Of a DNA stretch of 64,000 bases, positions 1-12,102 are shown in pieces. The position numbers and the translations under genes are program-made. The stretch is from Deroplatys truncata (Eukaryota > Arthropoda > Insecta > Mantodea > Mantidae). The notes below the pieces were generated by a model. It worked only from the letters and a program-made list of their open reading frames with translations. It was not told the DNA's origin and searched no databases. The stretch lies in NCBI GenBank assembly GCA_030765065.1, contig CM060979.1, positions 14,785,001-14,849,000 on the forward strand, in the 5' to 3' direction. Positions within the stretch are counted from its first letter, which is position 1. Each line of letters begins with the position of its first letter.

Positions 1-50
1 GCGACCGGACGGAGACCGGGAGATCCGTGGTTCAAATCCCGGCTATGGCA
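1..50 (+). repeat. tRNA-derived SINE fragment (B box only)
   Basis: The first 50 bases hold a B-box-like pol III promoter segment (GGTTCAAATCCC near 32-43) in a GC-rich context. The A box would lie before the window. The sequence turns AT-rich at once after it. A true tRNA 3' half is possible, but the missing acceptor pairing and the many tRNA-headed SINEs in the window make a SINE more likely. Confidence 0.5.
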
Positions 51-124
51 TTGAATTTTTCAGTCATCTGATTCTACCTTCCCAACCCTGTCCAACACAC
101 GCCTTGTGTGAAAGAACAATTAAT

Positions 125-872
125 TCCATTATATATGAATTTTTGCCTCGGCTGCGTCAGTAGTAATTTGCAGAAGCACGTATCTCTTAGCAGGCATAGT
201 ACGGCTAAAGAATGAAGACTTACATAAATTATAATTATATTTAACTTCGGTTTATTAATCTTTCTCACGATTAAATAACACTTCATTGATATATCCTAAT
301 GTAGAGCTGTGACATTTTTATATTAATTGCACTTTTTAACACGTAAACTTTATATTATTCACGCCGTAATGATTTTTTTGTCTCACACTGAATACGTACC
401 GCGCGAACTGCTCGGGAACGCTATCTTCCAATATCTGCCGCTTGAATTTGCACATTTTACTCTATTTAAAGTCTCTGATTGGCTAAGCCTACTTCAATAG
501 AATCATTTTATTTAGCTTAAGCTTTTTCTAGTTGTTGATTAGCTATTTATTAAACTGTTTTAAATATTACATTATTGCTCCAAGAATTATTAGTAGCATT
601 ATTAAACTTTGTAATTTATTGTTGTCTCAAGGTTACCTCATTGTTAGCAATTTTTGGCTTCTATTCCCACAGCTCCTACGTTGTTAAATTACATAATACA
701 TTCACATAACATTATTATGCATGTACATAATAATAATATAAACATAATACAATGACTGTTACATACATTTTATATATTGTATTATACACATATTGCTTTA
801 AGGCGGGCTGTTATTATATTTTATATTACATAATTAGACTGATATCATTTAAGTGTTAAAAATACTACCTCA
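125..872 (-). mobile_element. Solo LTR of family D, 3'-truncated
   Basis: Copy of family D on the minus strand; its LTR start (TGAGGTAG, reversed) is at 872. Shared marks are a cgcagccgaggca block, CCAAT-like motifs in an 'agccaatcagaga' block, an AATAAA-type signal and the conserved start TGAGGCAGTATTTTTAACAC. The distal end is lost at about 125. It abuts A2 sequence at 873, so it probably inserted in that repeat. Confidence 0.65.
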
Positions 873-1495
873 CTTTAATTACCTCAGCGTCTTCCAAGCA
901 TGCGAGGAAGGTTTTAAAGAAAATTCCCCCCCAAACTACCCTTTACATGAAAAAATATTTCGTTATTTTTGATTTTCTCAAAAATGACTCAACCGTTTTA
1001 ATTAAATTAGCATATATTCAAGATATTTAGATGACTAGTAAAATGTATCGATTGAATTTTATAGGAATAGTTGTGAAGTCCTCTTCATTCTGAATGACTG
1101 GCATTTATTTGGTAAACCCAAAATCAAAGCCAAAATCTTACACAAACAACGTAGCTGAACCACAAAAATTATTACAAGTAGCATTTTTTGTGGCTTAGCC
1201 ATTTCCGAAACATTCTTTGTTATTGGTCTGCCTTTTCAAGTAGGACTTATACTTTTTCAAATGTTAGATCGCTGTTCTTTTTTTCTCGTGGTTATTCAAG
1301 GAGCATGAAAATTTAAAACCATCGCATATCGATCAGCCTTTTAAAACTGCGACTACTGTATTCTCCTTGTACGTGCAACGAAATGGGTAATAAAACCAAT
1401 CCGCATTTCAATTAAGCAAATATAAGAAAAAGCTTTTGTAAGAATAGTTTTTAGAAGAGTGAGTAGAGAAAGTCATGTGAATGTAACAAATAATA
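873..1495 (+). repeat. Family A2 repeat, 5'-truncated
   Basis: Diverged copy of the window's commonest repeat. It runs from the 'cttccaa-atgcga' block to a 3' end with a GTAGAGAAAGTCATGTGAATGTAA-type sequence split by substitutions. The head is missing where the D LTR adjoins. No coding capacity is seen. The 190 bases that follow are AT-rich with nothing recognisable. Confidence 0.6.
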
Positions 1496-1691
1496 TTTTT
1501 ATGTGTAAAAGTTCTTTGTGGCTGTTAAACGAGGAAATATTTTTCTTAAAAATGTTTACAATTACTTCTATTTATAAAATTTCCATTCAATAAAACTAAA
1601 AGTAAATTAAGAAATATTGTATTAGTATTTGTTTTACGCTCTATGTTCATCATCTTAGCAGAAGAGACACACATTTGTGATTGACAAGATA

Positions 1692-2913
1692 CACTACGTG
1701 ATCAAAAGTATTCGGACACCTGGCTGAAAATGATGTTTAAGTTCGTTGCGCCCTCCATCGGTAATGCTGGAAGTCAATATGGTGTTGGCCCACCCTTAGC
1801 CTTGATGACAGCGTTCACTCTCGCAGGCATACTTTCAATCAGGTGCTGGAAGGTTTCTTGGAGAATGCCCATTCTTCACGGAGTGCGGAACTGAGGAGAG
1901 GTATCGATGTAGGTCATTGAGGCCTGGCGTTCCAAAACATCCCATAGGTGTTCTATAGGATTCAAGTCAGGACTCTGTGCAGGCCAGTCCATTACAGGGA
2001 TGTTATTGTCGTGTAACCACTCCGCCACAGCCCGTGCAGTATGAACAGGTGCTCGATCGTGTTGAAAGATGCAATCGCCATCCCCGAATTGCTCTTCAAC
2101 AGTGGGAAGCAAGAAGGTGCTTAAAATATCAATGTAGGTCTGGGCTGTGATCGTGCCACGCAAAACAACAAGCGGTGCAAGCCCCTTCCAGAAAAAACAC
2201 GACCACACCATAACACCACCACCTCCAAATTTCACTGTTGGCACTACACACGCTGGCAGATGACGTTCACCATACCCACACCCTGCCATCGAATCGCCAC
2301 ATTGTGTACCGTGATTCGTTACTGCACACAACGTTTTGTCACTGTTCAATCGTGTAATGTTGACGCTCCTTACACCAAGCGAGGCGTCGTTTGGCATTTT
2401 CCTGCGTGATGTGTGGCTTATGAGCAGCCGCTCGACCATGGAATCCAAGGTTTCTCACCTCACGCCTAGCTGTCATAGTACTTGGAGTGGATCCTGATGC
2501 AGTTTGGAATTCGTGTGTGATGGTCTGGATAGATGTCTGCCTATTACTCTTTACGACCCTCTTCTAATGTCGGCGGTCTCCGTCAGTCAACAGACGAGGT
2601 CGGCCTGTACGCTTTTGTGCTGTACATGTTCCTTCACGTTTACACTTCACTATCACATCAGAAACAGTGAACCTAGGGATGTTTAGGAGTGTGGAAATCT
2701 CGCGTACAGACTTCTGACACAAGTGACATCCAATCACCTGACTACGTTCGAAGTCCGTGAGTTCCACGGAGCGTCCCATTCTGCTGTTTCACGATGTCTA
2801 ATGACTACTGAGGTCGCGGATAATGAGTACCAGGCAGTAGGTGGCAGCACAATGCACCTAAGATGAAAAACGTATATTTGTGAGGGTGTCCGGATACTTT
2901 TGATCACATAGCG
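1692..2913 (-). mobile_element. Tc1-like DNA transposon (DD34E), 1222 bp, inactive
   Basis: Complete element between TA duplications at 1690-1691 and 2914-2915. Terminal inverted repeats of about 29 bp begin CACTACGTGATCAAAAGTAT on the left and CGCTATGTGATCAAAAGTAT on the right (reversed). Length and structure match classic Tc1 elements of about 1.2-1.3 kb. The transposase on the minus strand is broken, so the element can move only if helped in trans. Confidence 0.92.
1774..2779 (-). pseudogene. Tc1 transposase pseudogene (DD34E)
   Basis: Tc1 transposases bind the terminal repeats through paired-like helix-turn-helix domains and cut and paste DNA with a DDE catalytic domain. The start at 2779 (MGRSVELTDFERSQVIG) opens the DNA-binding part and is followed by the GRPR motif typical of the linker. 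Catalytic signatures QHDRAPVH and, 34 residues later, the E of NPIEHLWD are clear, and the protein should end in GGPTPY at 1774. Damage: an in-frame stop just after the GDRRH block, a second stop before the first catalytic block, a frameshift near 2275, and a stop near the C-terminus at about 1876. The first catalytic block reads SNES rather than SDES, so the first aspartate is Asn (codon at 2318-2320). Confidence 0.9.
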
Positions 2914-2915
2914 TA

Positions 2916-3544
2916 TTTAGCTTGTTTTCTATCTAAAGGATTCGAAGTAAAGGACACTCAGTAGTGTTTCCCATAACAAGGTAGTTGATGGGTTCATACT
3001 ATCCATTCTGGTAGGCAATATAGTAAAATACATAGTTTGCTTGTAGATTCTAATGTAAGGGCAGTCTCCACAAGTACCAGCAATAAATAATTTAAAATAT
3101 TTAACATGCGTTAATGCCGTAACAATAATGTTTTTGCACGCTCATGTATTTTCTACGTCTTCTCGAAGATATTTACACAAAAGGAGTTTAGTTGCTGTAA
3201 TAACATACAATATACACTAGGGTGGTAAGTAAAACATACACCAATTTTTCATGCCTCTCCAATATACACGTCAGCGACTTCATAACCTTCTTGAAATACT
3301 GAATCTCTATCTCAGCCCGCTTTGAGTCACGACTCAAAGTCTCCTAAATTATAGTACCTTAATAAATCATCGTATTATTATAGCTATTGAATTGACAAAA
3401 TTACGTTAACGGAAATGCAGGTGGCGATGGGTAATTTCAGTAGACATTGTTTTGATTAATAAATAATGTATTCAAAATAATAAACACATGATCGGCTTCG
3501 TCTCGTGTTTTTAAACTATTCATCGATTTTGTGATAAAGGCAAA
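2916..3544. other. AT-rich stretch, no gene seen
   Basis: I see no coding frame with family features, no tandem repeat and no pol III boxes. Short stretches such as the one near 3220-3300 may be old repeat remnants, but I cannot assign them. Confidence 0.4.
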
Positions 3545-4060
3545 GGTACGTATCATAGAGGGGCCCGGGGCATAGAACCGCACGCAGGACAGTCGGCCCT
3601 TTATGCCTTCAACGTGACCTCGATGGTTGAGGGGAGCGACCCGAAGGGCGAACCAGATCCGCATGCCGACGGAACAAGCATGGACGGGGTCTCTAACGTT
3701 TCCAGAGACAATGCATCAACGCCGCCCACAAGCCACCAACCTCCAGGCTCCCCCGGAGTGGAGCCCTAACTGAGCGTACCGCAGCAATGCCAGGGAAGAA
3801 ACGTTTACAGAACGCTAAGCACCGCCCAGCCGCAACCAGCCGGAGACCGTCACTTGGTCCTATAACATGACAAGGAAGATTGTGAGTGCAGGAAATGAGA
3901 GGAAGGAGAGTCGTGGTACAAGATGGACCACCACAGAATTCACCTATCGACACAGGGAAACCACGAAAAACCCATGGGCCAGAGTGAGCCGTTGCCTGGG
4001 AGCGATCCAGGGACCTCCAAAATGCATGCCACAGACGTAACCGCCTGAGCCGTCACACTC
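3545..4060 (-). repeat. Long tRNA-headed SINE
   Basis: GC-rich island in AT-rich DNA. Read on the minus strand it opens with an A-box-like TGGCTCAGGCGG-type sequence (GGCTCAGGCGGTTACG near 4055) and a degenerate B-box region (GGTCCCTGGATCGC). A GGGTTTTTCGTGGTTTCCC block follows, then a body of about 400 bp. A diverged partner lies at 40690-41225 in the same orientation, sharing for example TTCTTCCCTGGC and AACGTTAG blocks. This shows a dispersed repeat rather than a gene; short frames inside it are incidental. Confidence 0.7.
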
Positions 4061-4769
4061 AGTTCGATTTTGTGACAATCAGTGCCCGAATTTTGATGAC
4101 CTAAAATGTTTGAAAATTGACCAAAACCGTTCTAAAGGGCTAAAAAAACAGACATAGGCAATACTTACAAACGTGAACTAAAATCTGGGATTTATTTATA
4201 CATGAGCATAACTGCTATCAAGGAAAAAAGAAGAATGGCGAATAATGATTAAATTCTTTTAGAGATTAATTTATATATAGATATATTTCATTTGAAGAGT
4301 CTGAAAAGAAAATTATGAAAATATTTTTTGAAACAGGTCTTACAAAACTGTAGCACCAACTCTTATATAAAATGCATAGCAAGTGGAACTTCATAGCCTA
4401 CGGCACGACATAAGGATAAAGACAATAGCGACCAGACTGTACGCACTCATTAAAAGTGATAACTGACTTGTCTCGTCCCAAGTTTGGGAAATGAATTCAT
4501 AACTGCAATCATATCTCCCATGACAAAGCCACCCTTCCATCCACAAGTAACTCTTCCCAGACTATCCATTAAATAGAAATGATTTTTATCCAAGATTGCG
4601 ATTAAAGGGCATACAAAGAAAGTTTTATTTCTCACCCGAATAGTAAAATTTGTGATGTTTGAGAGTTTATCCCTGTGTAAAATATATGTAATGTAAAGCT
4701 AAGAAAATGACAAAATAATAGCCTAAAATTGTAAAAAAAAAAACCTTAAAATAGAAGATGCGATAAATA
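4061..4769. other. No gene seen
   Basis: AT-rich DNA between a SINE and a mariner. Only chance short frames are present. An A-run at about 4734-4743 is the sole low-complexity feature. Confidence 0.4.
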
Positions 4770-6034
4770 CGAGGACGGATCGAAAAGTAACGCACAATAA
4801 TTTTTTTTAAAAAAAAGTTTAATAATTAAAACAACAAAAATCACAAATGAACTACCCTTTTACCTACTTTTCGATATAGTCACCAAGTTTCTCAACACAT
4901 TTCTCGCATCGTGATACCAGTTTCAATATGCTCTGGTCGTAGAAGTCCGTTCCCATGGAGTATAGCCATCTGCGGACTGCTGATTTCACTTCAGCATCTG
5001 TCGCAAAGCGTTGCCCGGCCAGGGATTTCTTCATCGGACCAAACAGATGAAAGTCCAAAGGTGCAAGTTCCGGATTGTATGATGGATGCTGGAGCACCTC
5101 TCAACCAAATTTGGTGATTTACTGACGAACAGCAGCAGCATGGTGACGAGCATTGTCATGGAAAATTTTGATTTCGTCAGCATCCATGTTGTGGCGTTTG
5201 TCACGAAGGGCACGACGCAACTTCACCAAAGTTTCCATGTAGGCTGCAGCATTCACAAGGGTACCGTGATCAGCAAAGCCCACCAATACGACACCATGCA
5301 TATCCCAGAACATTGTCACAAGCACTTTCCTAGCAAGTTGAGTCACTTTGAATTTTTTCTTCACTGGGTAAACAGCTTGTTTCCACTCCATACTTGCCTG
5401 CTTGGTTTCGGGCGTGTAGTGGTATGTCCACGACTCATCACCAGTGACGATTCCTTTCAGAAAGCCATGCTCTTCTGCGGTGTACCGCGTTAGGTGCTTT
5501 CAAGCTTGTCATCATTTGCTGGCCCTTGTGGTTGTCTGTCACGTTCTTTGGCACCCAGCGAGCACTAACTTTACGAAATTTCAACGTGTCATGAAAAATA
5601 TCGTACACTGCACCATAGGTAATGTTGAACTGTTGCGATAAGGTTCGCAATTGCATACGCCGGTCGTTAAAAATGCGGGGTTGCAGCTGTTACCGGCTTC
5701 TCGGGGCGTGGCGAATCACTAAGGTTCACACGGCTCTCTAGGAAGAATGCATACCACCTGGAGACATTGCTACTATCCATAAACGCCACGCATGTCCCTA
5801 TGAATATCACTCACAAATATGGAACCACACCTCTCTGCTCTTCACACGTGGACGACAATAACATGCGCGCCATCTTTTTGCGTAGTCCACGCTTCTCTCG
5901 CTAGAGCTGCACATGAAACAAAAAATACCATCTGTAGTGAAATCTTAAAACCATATCTGAGTGAAATTGCAACATTCCAGTTGCAATACCAAAGCAGCAA
6001 AAATTACTGTGCGTTACTTTTCTATCCGCCCTAG
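4770..6034 (-). mobile_element. Mariner element, 1265 bp, inactive
   Basis: Flanked by TA at 4768-4769 and 6035-6036. Terminal inverted repeats of about 36 bp: left CGAGGACGGATCGAAAAGTA, right (reversed) CTAGGGCGGATAGAAAAGTA. Length is typical of mariner (about 1.3 kb). The transposase is on the minus strand and decayed. Confidence 0.9.
4864..5780 (-). pseudogene. Mariner transposase pseudogene
   Basis: Fragments in order: an N-terminal piece from a possible ATG at 5780 (MDSSNVSRWYAFF), a second helix-turn-helix region near 5440-5656 (LRTLSQQFNITYGAVYDIF), the first catalytic block GDESWTYHY near 5430, HDNARHH near 5165, and YNPELAPLDFHLF near 5055, ending GDYIEK at 4864. The second and third catalytic aspartates are separated by 33 residues instead of the usual 34, a one-codon loss. 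Within that interval there are two in-frame stops, apparently Gln to TAA and Trp to TGA. Further frame breaks lie near 5500 and 5660. The function in an intact relative is TA-targeted cut-and-paste transposition. Confidence 0.88.
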
Positions 6035-6036
6035 TA

Positions 6037-6791
6037 CTTGTGGATTTTCATAATCTGGGACCCATGATGCAGATTTATACATAGGTTAGATGCTTATGAT
6101 ACATCAGTTAAAACACACCATATAATCAGAATATGGGCAGGGTAACAATGTATTTACCACACTCGTATTGCAATACACTAAGTATTTAAAGCCCTAAGAA
6201 AAAAGCCACAAAGGTACCACTAGGCTATGTTCTGTTAATGAGCACTGCACACAAGCTTTAAAGTAGGCTTCTCTGTGTAGTTATTCTTGGTTCGCTGGTT
6301 TGCAAAACATATTCTTTTTTCTTGTTAAAAAGGGTGGGAGATGAAACGAGGTGCAGCTCTAATCCTGTGCACGGATTACACAGCTCAACATGAATGTTGT
6401 ACAACAAACCTGTAGATGGGTTCCAACACAACGCCAACCCCTTTTAAATACTGCCGGAATATAGAGTCAGTCTACTTTTTATATTACATGTGCTCTGGGG
6501 CAGCATTAACACGTACAGAAGAGTATATTAACGTTACAGCAAAGAAGCATTTTGAAGTTGTTTATTGCTTTACGTAACTAAATGCGGGTTTCATTCTTTC
6601 ATTGTTCAGACGGGCCATGGAGACCCCTTTGGGATTATAATTCTCTGGGAGAAAGATTTATTAACAAATGATCTCTCCTCCAGGAGGTTGACCACCTCGA
6701 TCTAGAATACATAGAAATTAGAAGACGCTTTAATATTCTTTACAGTTTATTTTGCAAATAATTATATTCTACATATTTATATTACATTTTT
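6037..6791. other. No gene seen
   Basis: AT-rich DNA between the mariner and a family A copy. No protein family, pol III box or tandem repeat was recognised. Confidence 0.4.
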
Positions 6792-7629
6792 ACTTTATCT
6801 ACTACGTATAGTAAGTAGGGGAAGTATTGTATTCCACCCAAAAATTCGATACCGAGATTTCACCGGAAATATATGTTTTGAGGCCCCCTGAATCCAAAAA
6901 AAGCATTTTTGGAAACATGTCCGTGTGTGTGTGTCTGTGTGTGTGTTTGTGAACAGCATAACTCAGAAACGAACAGTAGGATAAACACCAAACTTGGGTA
7001 TTTAGGTTCAGTATCTTCCAGAGATGCGACACGAAAATTTCTCAAAATTGGATCTAACGATTTTGATTAAAATATCATATGTTTAAGATATTTTCATAAC
7101 AAATGAAATGTATATCTCGAATTTACGGAAACGTCTCCAAAAGTATTATTCATTGCGAACGACTTTTGCATAACTGCTAAACCATAAGAGATAGACAAAA
7201 TTTTACTACACAAAAAATGTAGATCGCGTTAAAATACACAATTTATGTCATATACATTTGTTTTGTTGAGTGAACCATTTTCGAGATATTGCTTGTTATT
7301 CCCCTACATTTTTCAATACTTATTTTCTCAAATGGTAATTCGTTATTCATTTTTTTTGCCTTGGATATGCAAAGAGTATTAATCTGTGGCAAAGGGAATG
7401 GTGCTGCACCTAGCAACCAGCTATTAAGAGATATGTATGTGCTTAAAGGCTACTGTATTTCTATATTGCCCTTGTAAATATATATTCCCCTTACATCTAC
7501 AAGAAACTTAGCAATAAAATAGAGTCTGCAAATGTTTATCTCGATTAACATGAAGTAGATGGAGAATAAGAGTTTGTAAAAATAGTTTGTACAAGAGTAG
7601 AGAAAGTCATGTGAGTGTAACACATCAGA
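6792..7629 (+). repeat. Family A repeat, near full length
   Basis: Starts ACTTTATCTACTACGTATAG and ends GTGTAACACATCAGA before a T-run, the canonical A termini. It carries the internal (TG)n tract and the long subtype's 'atgtatgtgcttaaaggc' segment. No conserved coding frame is present. It is directly followed by another A copy. Confidence 0.8.
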
Positions 7630-7647
7630 TTTTTACTAAAGCATATT

Positions 7648-8075
7648 ACTTTTTCTACCACGTACATAGGTAGAGAAGATTTAAATTCCACCCAAAAATT
7701 CGAGACAAAGATATCAACGGAAATATATGTATTCAGGCCTTTTGAATCCAAATAAAGCAATTTTGGAAACATATCCTAGTGTGTGTGTGTGTGTGTGTGT
7801 CTGAGCAGCATAAATAAAAAAAGGAAAATTCGGATAAATATCAAAATTGGTATTTAGCTTCAGTACACACCTTCCAAAGATGCAACAGGAAGATTTTCAA
7901 GAAAATGCTTTACACGGCACATATTTGGAAATTATTTATTTTCTAAAAAAAATGGCTCTAGCGATTTTTATTAAAATAGCATATAAAATATATTTACATG
8001 ACAAATAAGATGTATATCTTGAATTTGTAACGATATTGTGTTTAATAACGTTTGCTATTCAAAATTGAAGTTTTA
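7648..8075 (+). repeat. Family A repeat, 3'-truncated
   Basis: Head of a second, more diverged A copy with a (TG)n tract at about 7778-7800. It loses similarity near 8075. It lies head-to-tail behind the preceding copy. Confidence 0.7.
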
Positions 8076-8811
8076 AATAGTTATACCGTGCATGGATTGA
8101 GTGGGGTCGTTGCTGAGAAGAGCTTGGGTTTGAAAGCGAATGAAAAAGAAAACTGGGGGGTAGGAACAAGTCACGGAACAGCGAGTTGAGCGTAGCCCGC
8201 ACCTGAAAGGAGAGGAGAGCTTGCTTTGTGTGCCTGACCATGTCACTTGGAGTCGGTTTTTGGTTGGGCAGTTGTTGCTGATGGTGATTACGTAGTATGG
8301 ACTTTGAAAGTGTTGTCTACTAGTTAAGACTACGTAGTAAAATTTTATGATAAGGGGTATTATAATACTGCTACAAGAGGTGAATTGGCTATGATTACGT
8401 CCCTACGTGATTTGTCAGTAGTAACACAAATAATATGTCACGTGAGAATAGTCGAAGAAACTGCTTTCCTTCCATGGGGAAGACGATTCTGAGATTTAAC
8501 ACCTACACAACTAGGAAGTAGAAGTGGGCCAATTGAGCGGTTTGAGTATCGTTTCAGGAAGAATTTGAGAAGAAAATTGCTACAGGACTACTAGGCGATT
8601 GAAAGAATTCATGAGTAATCCTACACATCGGCAAATAGGGATTGCGGCTTCGTCTTAAAAAGGGTAAAGCATTCCATTTTAACTAACTAAAAAAAGGAAA
8701 GATTAATACTTGTTTTGCCAGCTTCAAGTGGAGCATTTCAGTTAATATGGTTGTATTTCTTGTGCTTAATATTAGTTCTAAAGGTTTTAGTGATTTTTTG
8801 GCCGGAAAATA
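8076..8811. other. No gene seen
   Basis: Mixed-composition DNA with no recognised family. A poly-A-rich patch lies at 8687-8700. It could be host intergenic DNA. Confidence 0.4.
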
Positions 8812-10123
8812 CACTGTCGTTTGTGAAAATTGCAACACCAAGAAAACATTTCCCGAATAACTCCAAACTTGGTGGATGTGTAGAAGAGTGTGCAAGCAAT
8901 AAGAGATTAGGTTTGCAGAGAGATGGGGTACACGTAGGCCGAGCAGAGCCCTCTCGTGTCGGTCCTCTCGTTGCGCCCAGTATAGTCAGTGCAAGGTTGT
9001 AAAACAAGGTGGAAACAATAAATTGTGTGCCAGTATGCCTCGTCGACGTCAAAGGGAGCCATATCGGCATATGAGTGAGTTCGAACGGGGCAGAATGATA
9101 GGTCTCCGGGAAGCGGGTTTGTCATACTGTTACATTTCGGCTCGTACAGGACATGCTGCTACGAGACTGATGCGTGTGTGGAAGCTGTGGATAGACGAAG
9201 GTCGTACGCAGCGAAGAGCGGGTACTGGGCCACAGAACATGGCCACAGCAGGGGATGACTGTCATCTTGTCAGCATGGCCATAACGGACTGTACAGCTTC
9301 ATCCACAGTGTTGGCTCAACGCTGGAGCACTGCAACAGGTGCGAACTTGTCTACATCAACGGTTCGTCGCCGTCTGCTCCAGGTTGGACTGGTTGCATGC
9401 ATGTCATTACGTCGACTTCCATTGTCCAGAAACCACAAGCTCCTCTGACTGCAATGGGGACGTGAACACCCGTCACTGGGGTGCTGAGTGGCAAAAGGTG
9501 ATCTTTTCGGACGAGTCCCACTTCAACGTGTCCTACAGTGATGGTCACATACATGTCCGGCGGTACCGTGGTGAGTGTATCTTGGAGGGCTGTATTGTTG
9601 AGCAGCATAGCGAACAAATTGAGGGCACTTTGAACAGCAACCGGTACCTAACGATGGTTTTAGAGCCTGAGGTACTCCCCCTGCTTCAGGCATCTCCACA
9701 GACTACATTTCAACAGGACAATGACCGGCCACATATTGCGAGGGATGTACAAGCCTTCTTCGAAGAGCGACGGGTACCAATGCTACCCTGACCTGCACGT
9801 TCGCCTGACATGTCGCCCATCGAACATGCCTGGGATATGGTTGGTGCGTCACGGTCCTCCAGTAACCAGTGACACGGATTTGTGTGCTCGAATACAAACT
9901 ACGTGGAGGGAAATACCTCAGGAACTTTACCTTTATGATTCAATGCCACGGCGTATAGCAGCTCTAATTGCAGCGCATGGAGGCCACGCCAAATACTGAA
10001 TATTAGGGCTCAAAGGTCATGTATAGATTTTAAAAGTTTATCATTTGTTACTTATGTACCTAACCTGTGGTATTGAATTCATGCGTTTCCTTCTTGGTGT
10101 TGCAATTTTCACAAACGGCAGTG
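8812..10123 (+). mobile_element. Tc1-like element, family 'Tc1-B', copy 1 (1312 bp)
   Basis: Bounded by TA at 8810-8811 and 10124-10125. Terminal inverted repeats: left CACTGTCGTTTGTGAAAATT, right (reversed) CACTGCCGTTTGTGAAAATT, continuing through GCAACACCAAGAA. Two more copies, same strand, are at 33655-35012 and 55959-57207. It encodes a DD34E transposase with frame breaks. Confidence 0.92.
9035..9999 (+). pseudogene. Tc1-B transposase pseudogene, copy 1
   Basis: The start MPRRRQREPYRHMSEFERGR at 9035 is shared by all three copies and opens the helix-turn-helix domain. All three catalytic positions survive: SDES near 9510, QQDN near 9715, and the E of MSPIEHAWD 34 residues on. The protein ends GGHAKY at 9999. 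Breaks: Arg to TGA near 9446, one extra C near 9466, Trp to TGA near 9790, and an 11-bp loss at 9845 that shifts the frame. An internal block before IEGTLNS, present in relatives, is missing. Related Tc1-like transposases are known from many insects and spiders. Confidence 0.9.
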
Positions 10124-10125
10124 TA

Positions 10126-10884
10126 TTATGTGATAATACAAGATTTGAGTATTCTTAAATAATCGGTACTAAGTGAAGGTAGATGTTTCACGTTATAGTG
10201 AAATAAGGATAGTTATATATGCAAGATTATTATTTACATTTTGGTGAAATATGCGTTTACTAAATTGTAGTTCACGTTATAATGGAGTATTTATTCAATA
10301 GGGAAATGTACATAAAGAATTAATTATAGTGTGTGGCAATTGGGGAAGGGAAAACAAATTGCTAAAGTAACGTTGTATTGATATAGTTTTGAGCAGAATA
10401 TTCGACTGTAAGATTCAAATTTATTGGATGTTAATATTTGGAATTAATAACGAATTTAAAGTGAGAATTACCTTGGCTACAAGGAATTATATGATTATTA
10501 ACTTGATATTGGAAAAGCAAATCAGAAATAATCGAGAAAGTATAATAAAATTGTGTGTAATAAAATTCTTCAGAACACGATAACACGATTCATGGATCTG
10601 TAAATATGCTTGAGGGGAAGGCTGTTGAACTTATACGGGAGGAAAGTGAAGTGTGTAGTATAATTAGTAAGGAGAAAATATTTAGTTATGATTATTAATG
10701 ATACATTATGTTATGTCATTTACGGAGAGTAGAATATTCCAGAGCCATTTCCAGGAAATACTTCCAGTTCAAGAATTAATACCACGGCACAGTGATAGCA
10801 TAATTATAAATCCAAAACATACACACACAGCGTCGCAGTGCCAGCAAAACAACTCGCCACGTCGCAAATTTTCTGGGAAAATCC
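10126..10884. other. AT-rich stretch, no gene seen
   Basis: Strongly AT-rich. The short frames have no family features. An (AC)n patch occurs near 10818-10828. Confidence 0.4.
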
Positions 10885-11323
10885 TGTAAAGTCCTCTTCA
10901 TTCCGAAGCAGTTTTGTGCAATTTTGTATGACAAAAAATGCAGATCCCTTTAAAACTAACAATTTATTTCAAATATTTTTTTGTGGCGTAAGTCATTTTC
11001 AATATATCCGTTATTAATGGTTCGAAGTGTTCAATACCTGGCCATTCTTCTGAATTATTGTCGATTTTCAGTTGTTTGTCGCGATGTCATGGAAACAGTA
11101 TGGAATTTTAAGGCCAGGATATAGCGTCCAGTAGTTAAACATTTGACTATCGCTGTTCTCTTTGTATCTATAACGAAATGTGTAATTTAGCTGTTTATGT
11201 AAATGAAATCTCGATTAAAAGAGCTGAATAGAAAAAAAGATCTTATTTGATACATTCACACGACTTTGTCCACCCTCTATCATTTATTAGTAGGCATACA
11301 AACTATTCTTATTAAAGGTTGTT
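10885..11323. repeat. Family A2 pieces in inverted order
   Basis: 10885-11230 is A2 in plus orientation (gtcatggaaacagtatgga and catttgactatcgctgttct blocks). 11245-11320 is the A2 3' end in minus orientation (gatacattcacacgactttg). The pieces meet tail to tail. Confidence 0.6.
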
Positions 11324-12096
11324 ACTTTATCTACTACGTATAGTAAGTAGGGGAATTAGAGCATTCCATCCAAAAATTTGATACCCAAATTTCACTAGAA
11401 ATAAAAGTATTGAGGCCACCTAAAAAAATTAGATAAAGGTCTGTGTTTGTGTGTGTGTGTTTTGAACAACAGAACTCAAAAACGAAAATTCGAATAAATA
11501 CCAAACTTTGTATTTAGGTTCAGTATCTTTCAAAGATGCGAAACGAAGGTTTTCAAGGATATCCTCCTACACCAGACTAGCCCCTGAATCGAACATTTTT
11601 CGAAAATTTTGATTTTCTCAAAAATGCCTCTAACGATTTTGATTAAAATATCATATGTTTAAGATATTTTTATGGCAAATGAAATGTATATCATGAATAT
11701 TTTGTGAATGTTCCTAAAAGTTCTCTTCATACCGAATGAAATTTCGTTAAAACACACAATTTAAGTCATATACATTTGTTTTGTCAAGTCAACCATTTCC
11801 GAGATATTCCTTGTTATTTGTTTTAATTTTGCAATACTTATACTTCTTCTCAAATGGGAATTCATTATTCGTTTTTTTTAATGTCCTGGTAATGCAAAGA
11901 GAATGGAATGAGCCACATAGCAACCAGCGCTTAAAATATTTGACTATCGCTTAAAGCCTACCAATTCCCCTTGCATCTACAAGAAAATTAGCAATAAGAT
12001 TAACATCTCGATTAACATGAAGCATATGGAGAATAAGCGTTTGTAAAAATATTTAGTACAAGAGTAGGGAAAGTTATGTGACTGCAACACATCACA
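11324..12096 (+). repeat. Family A repeat
   Basis: Starts ACTTTATCTACTACGTATAG and ends near a CATCACA variant. Internal parts are shortened. It is followed within six T-rich bases by the next copy. Confidence 0.75.
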
Positions 12097-12102
12097 TTTT
12101 TT

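Noticed and set aside
6919-6951. (TG)n microsatellites as independent features
   Set aside because: They are an internal part of every family A copy at the same position, so they are covered by that repeat.
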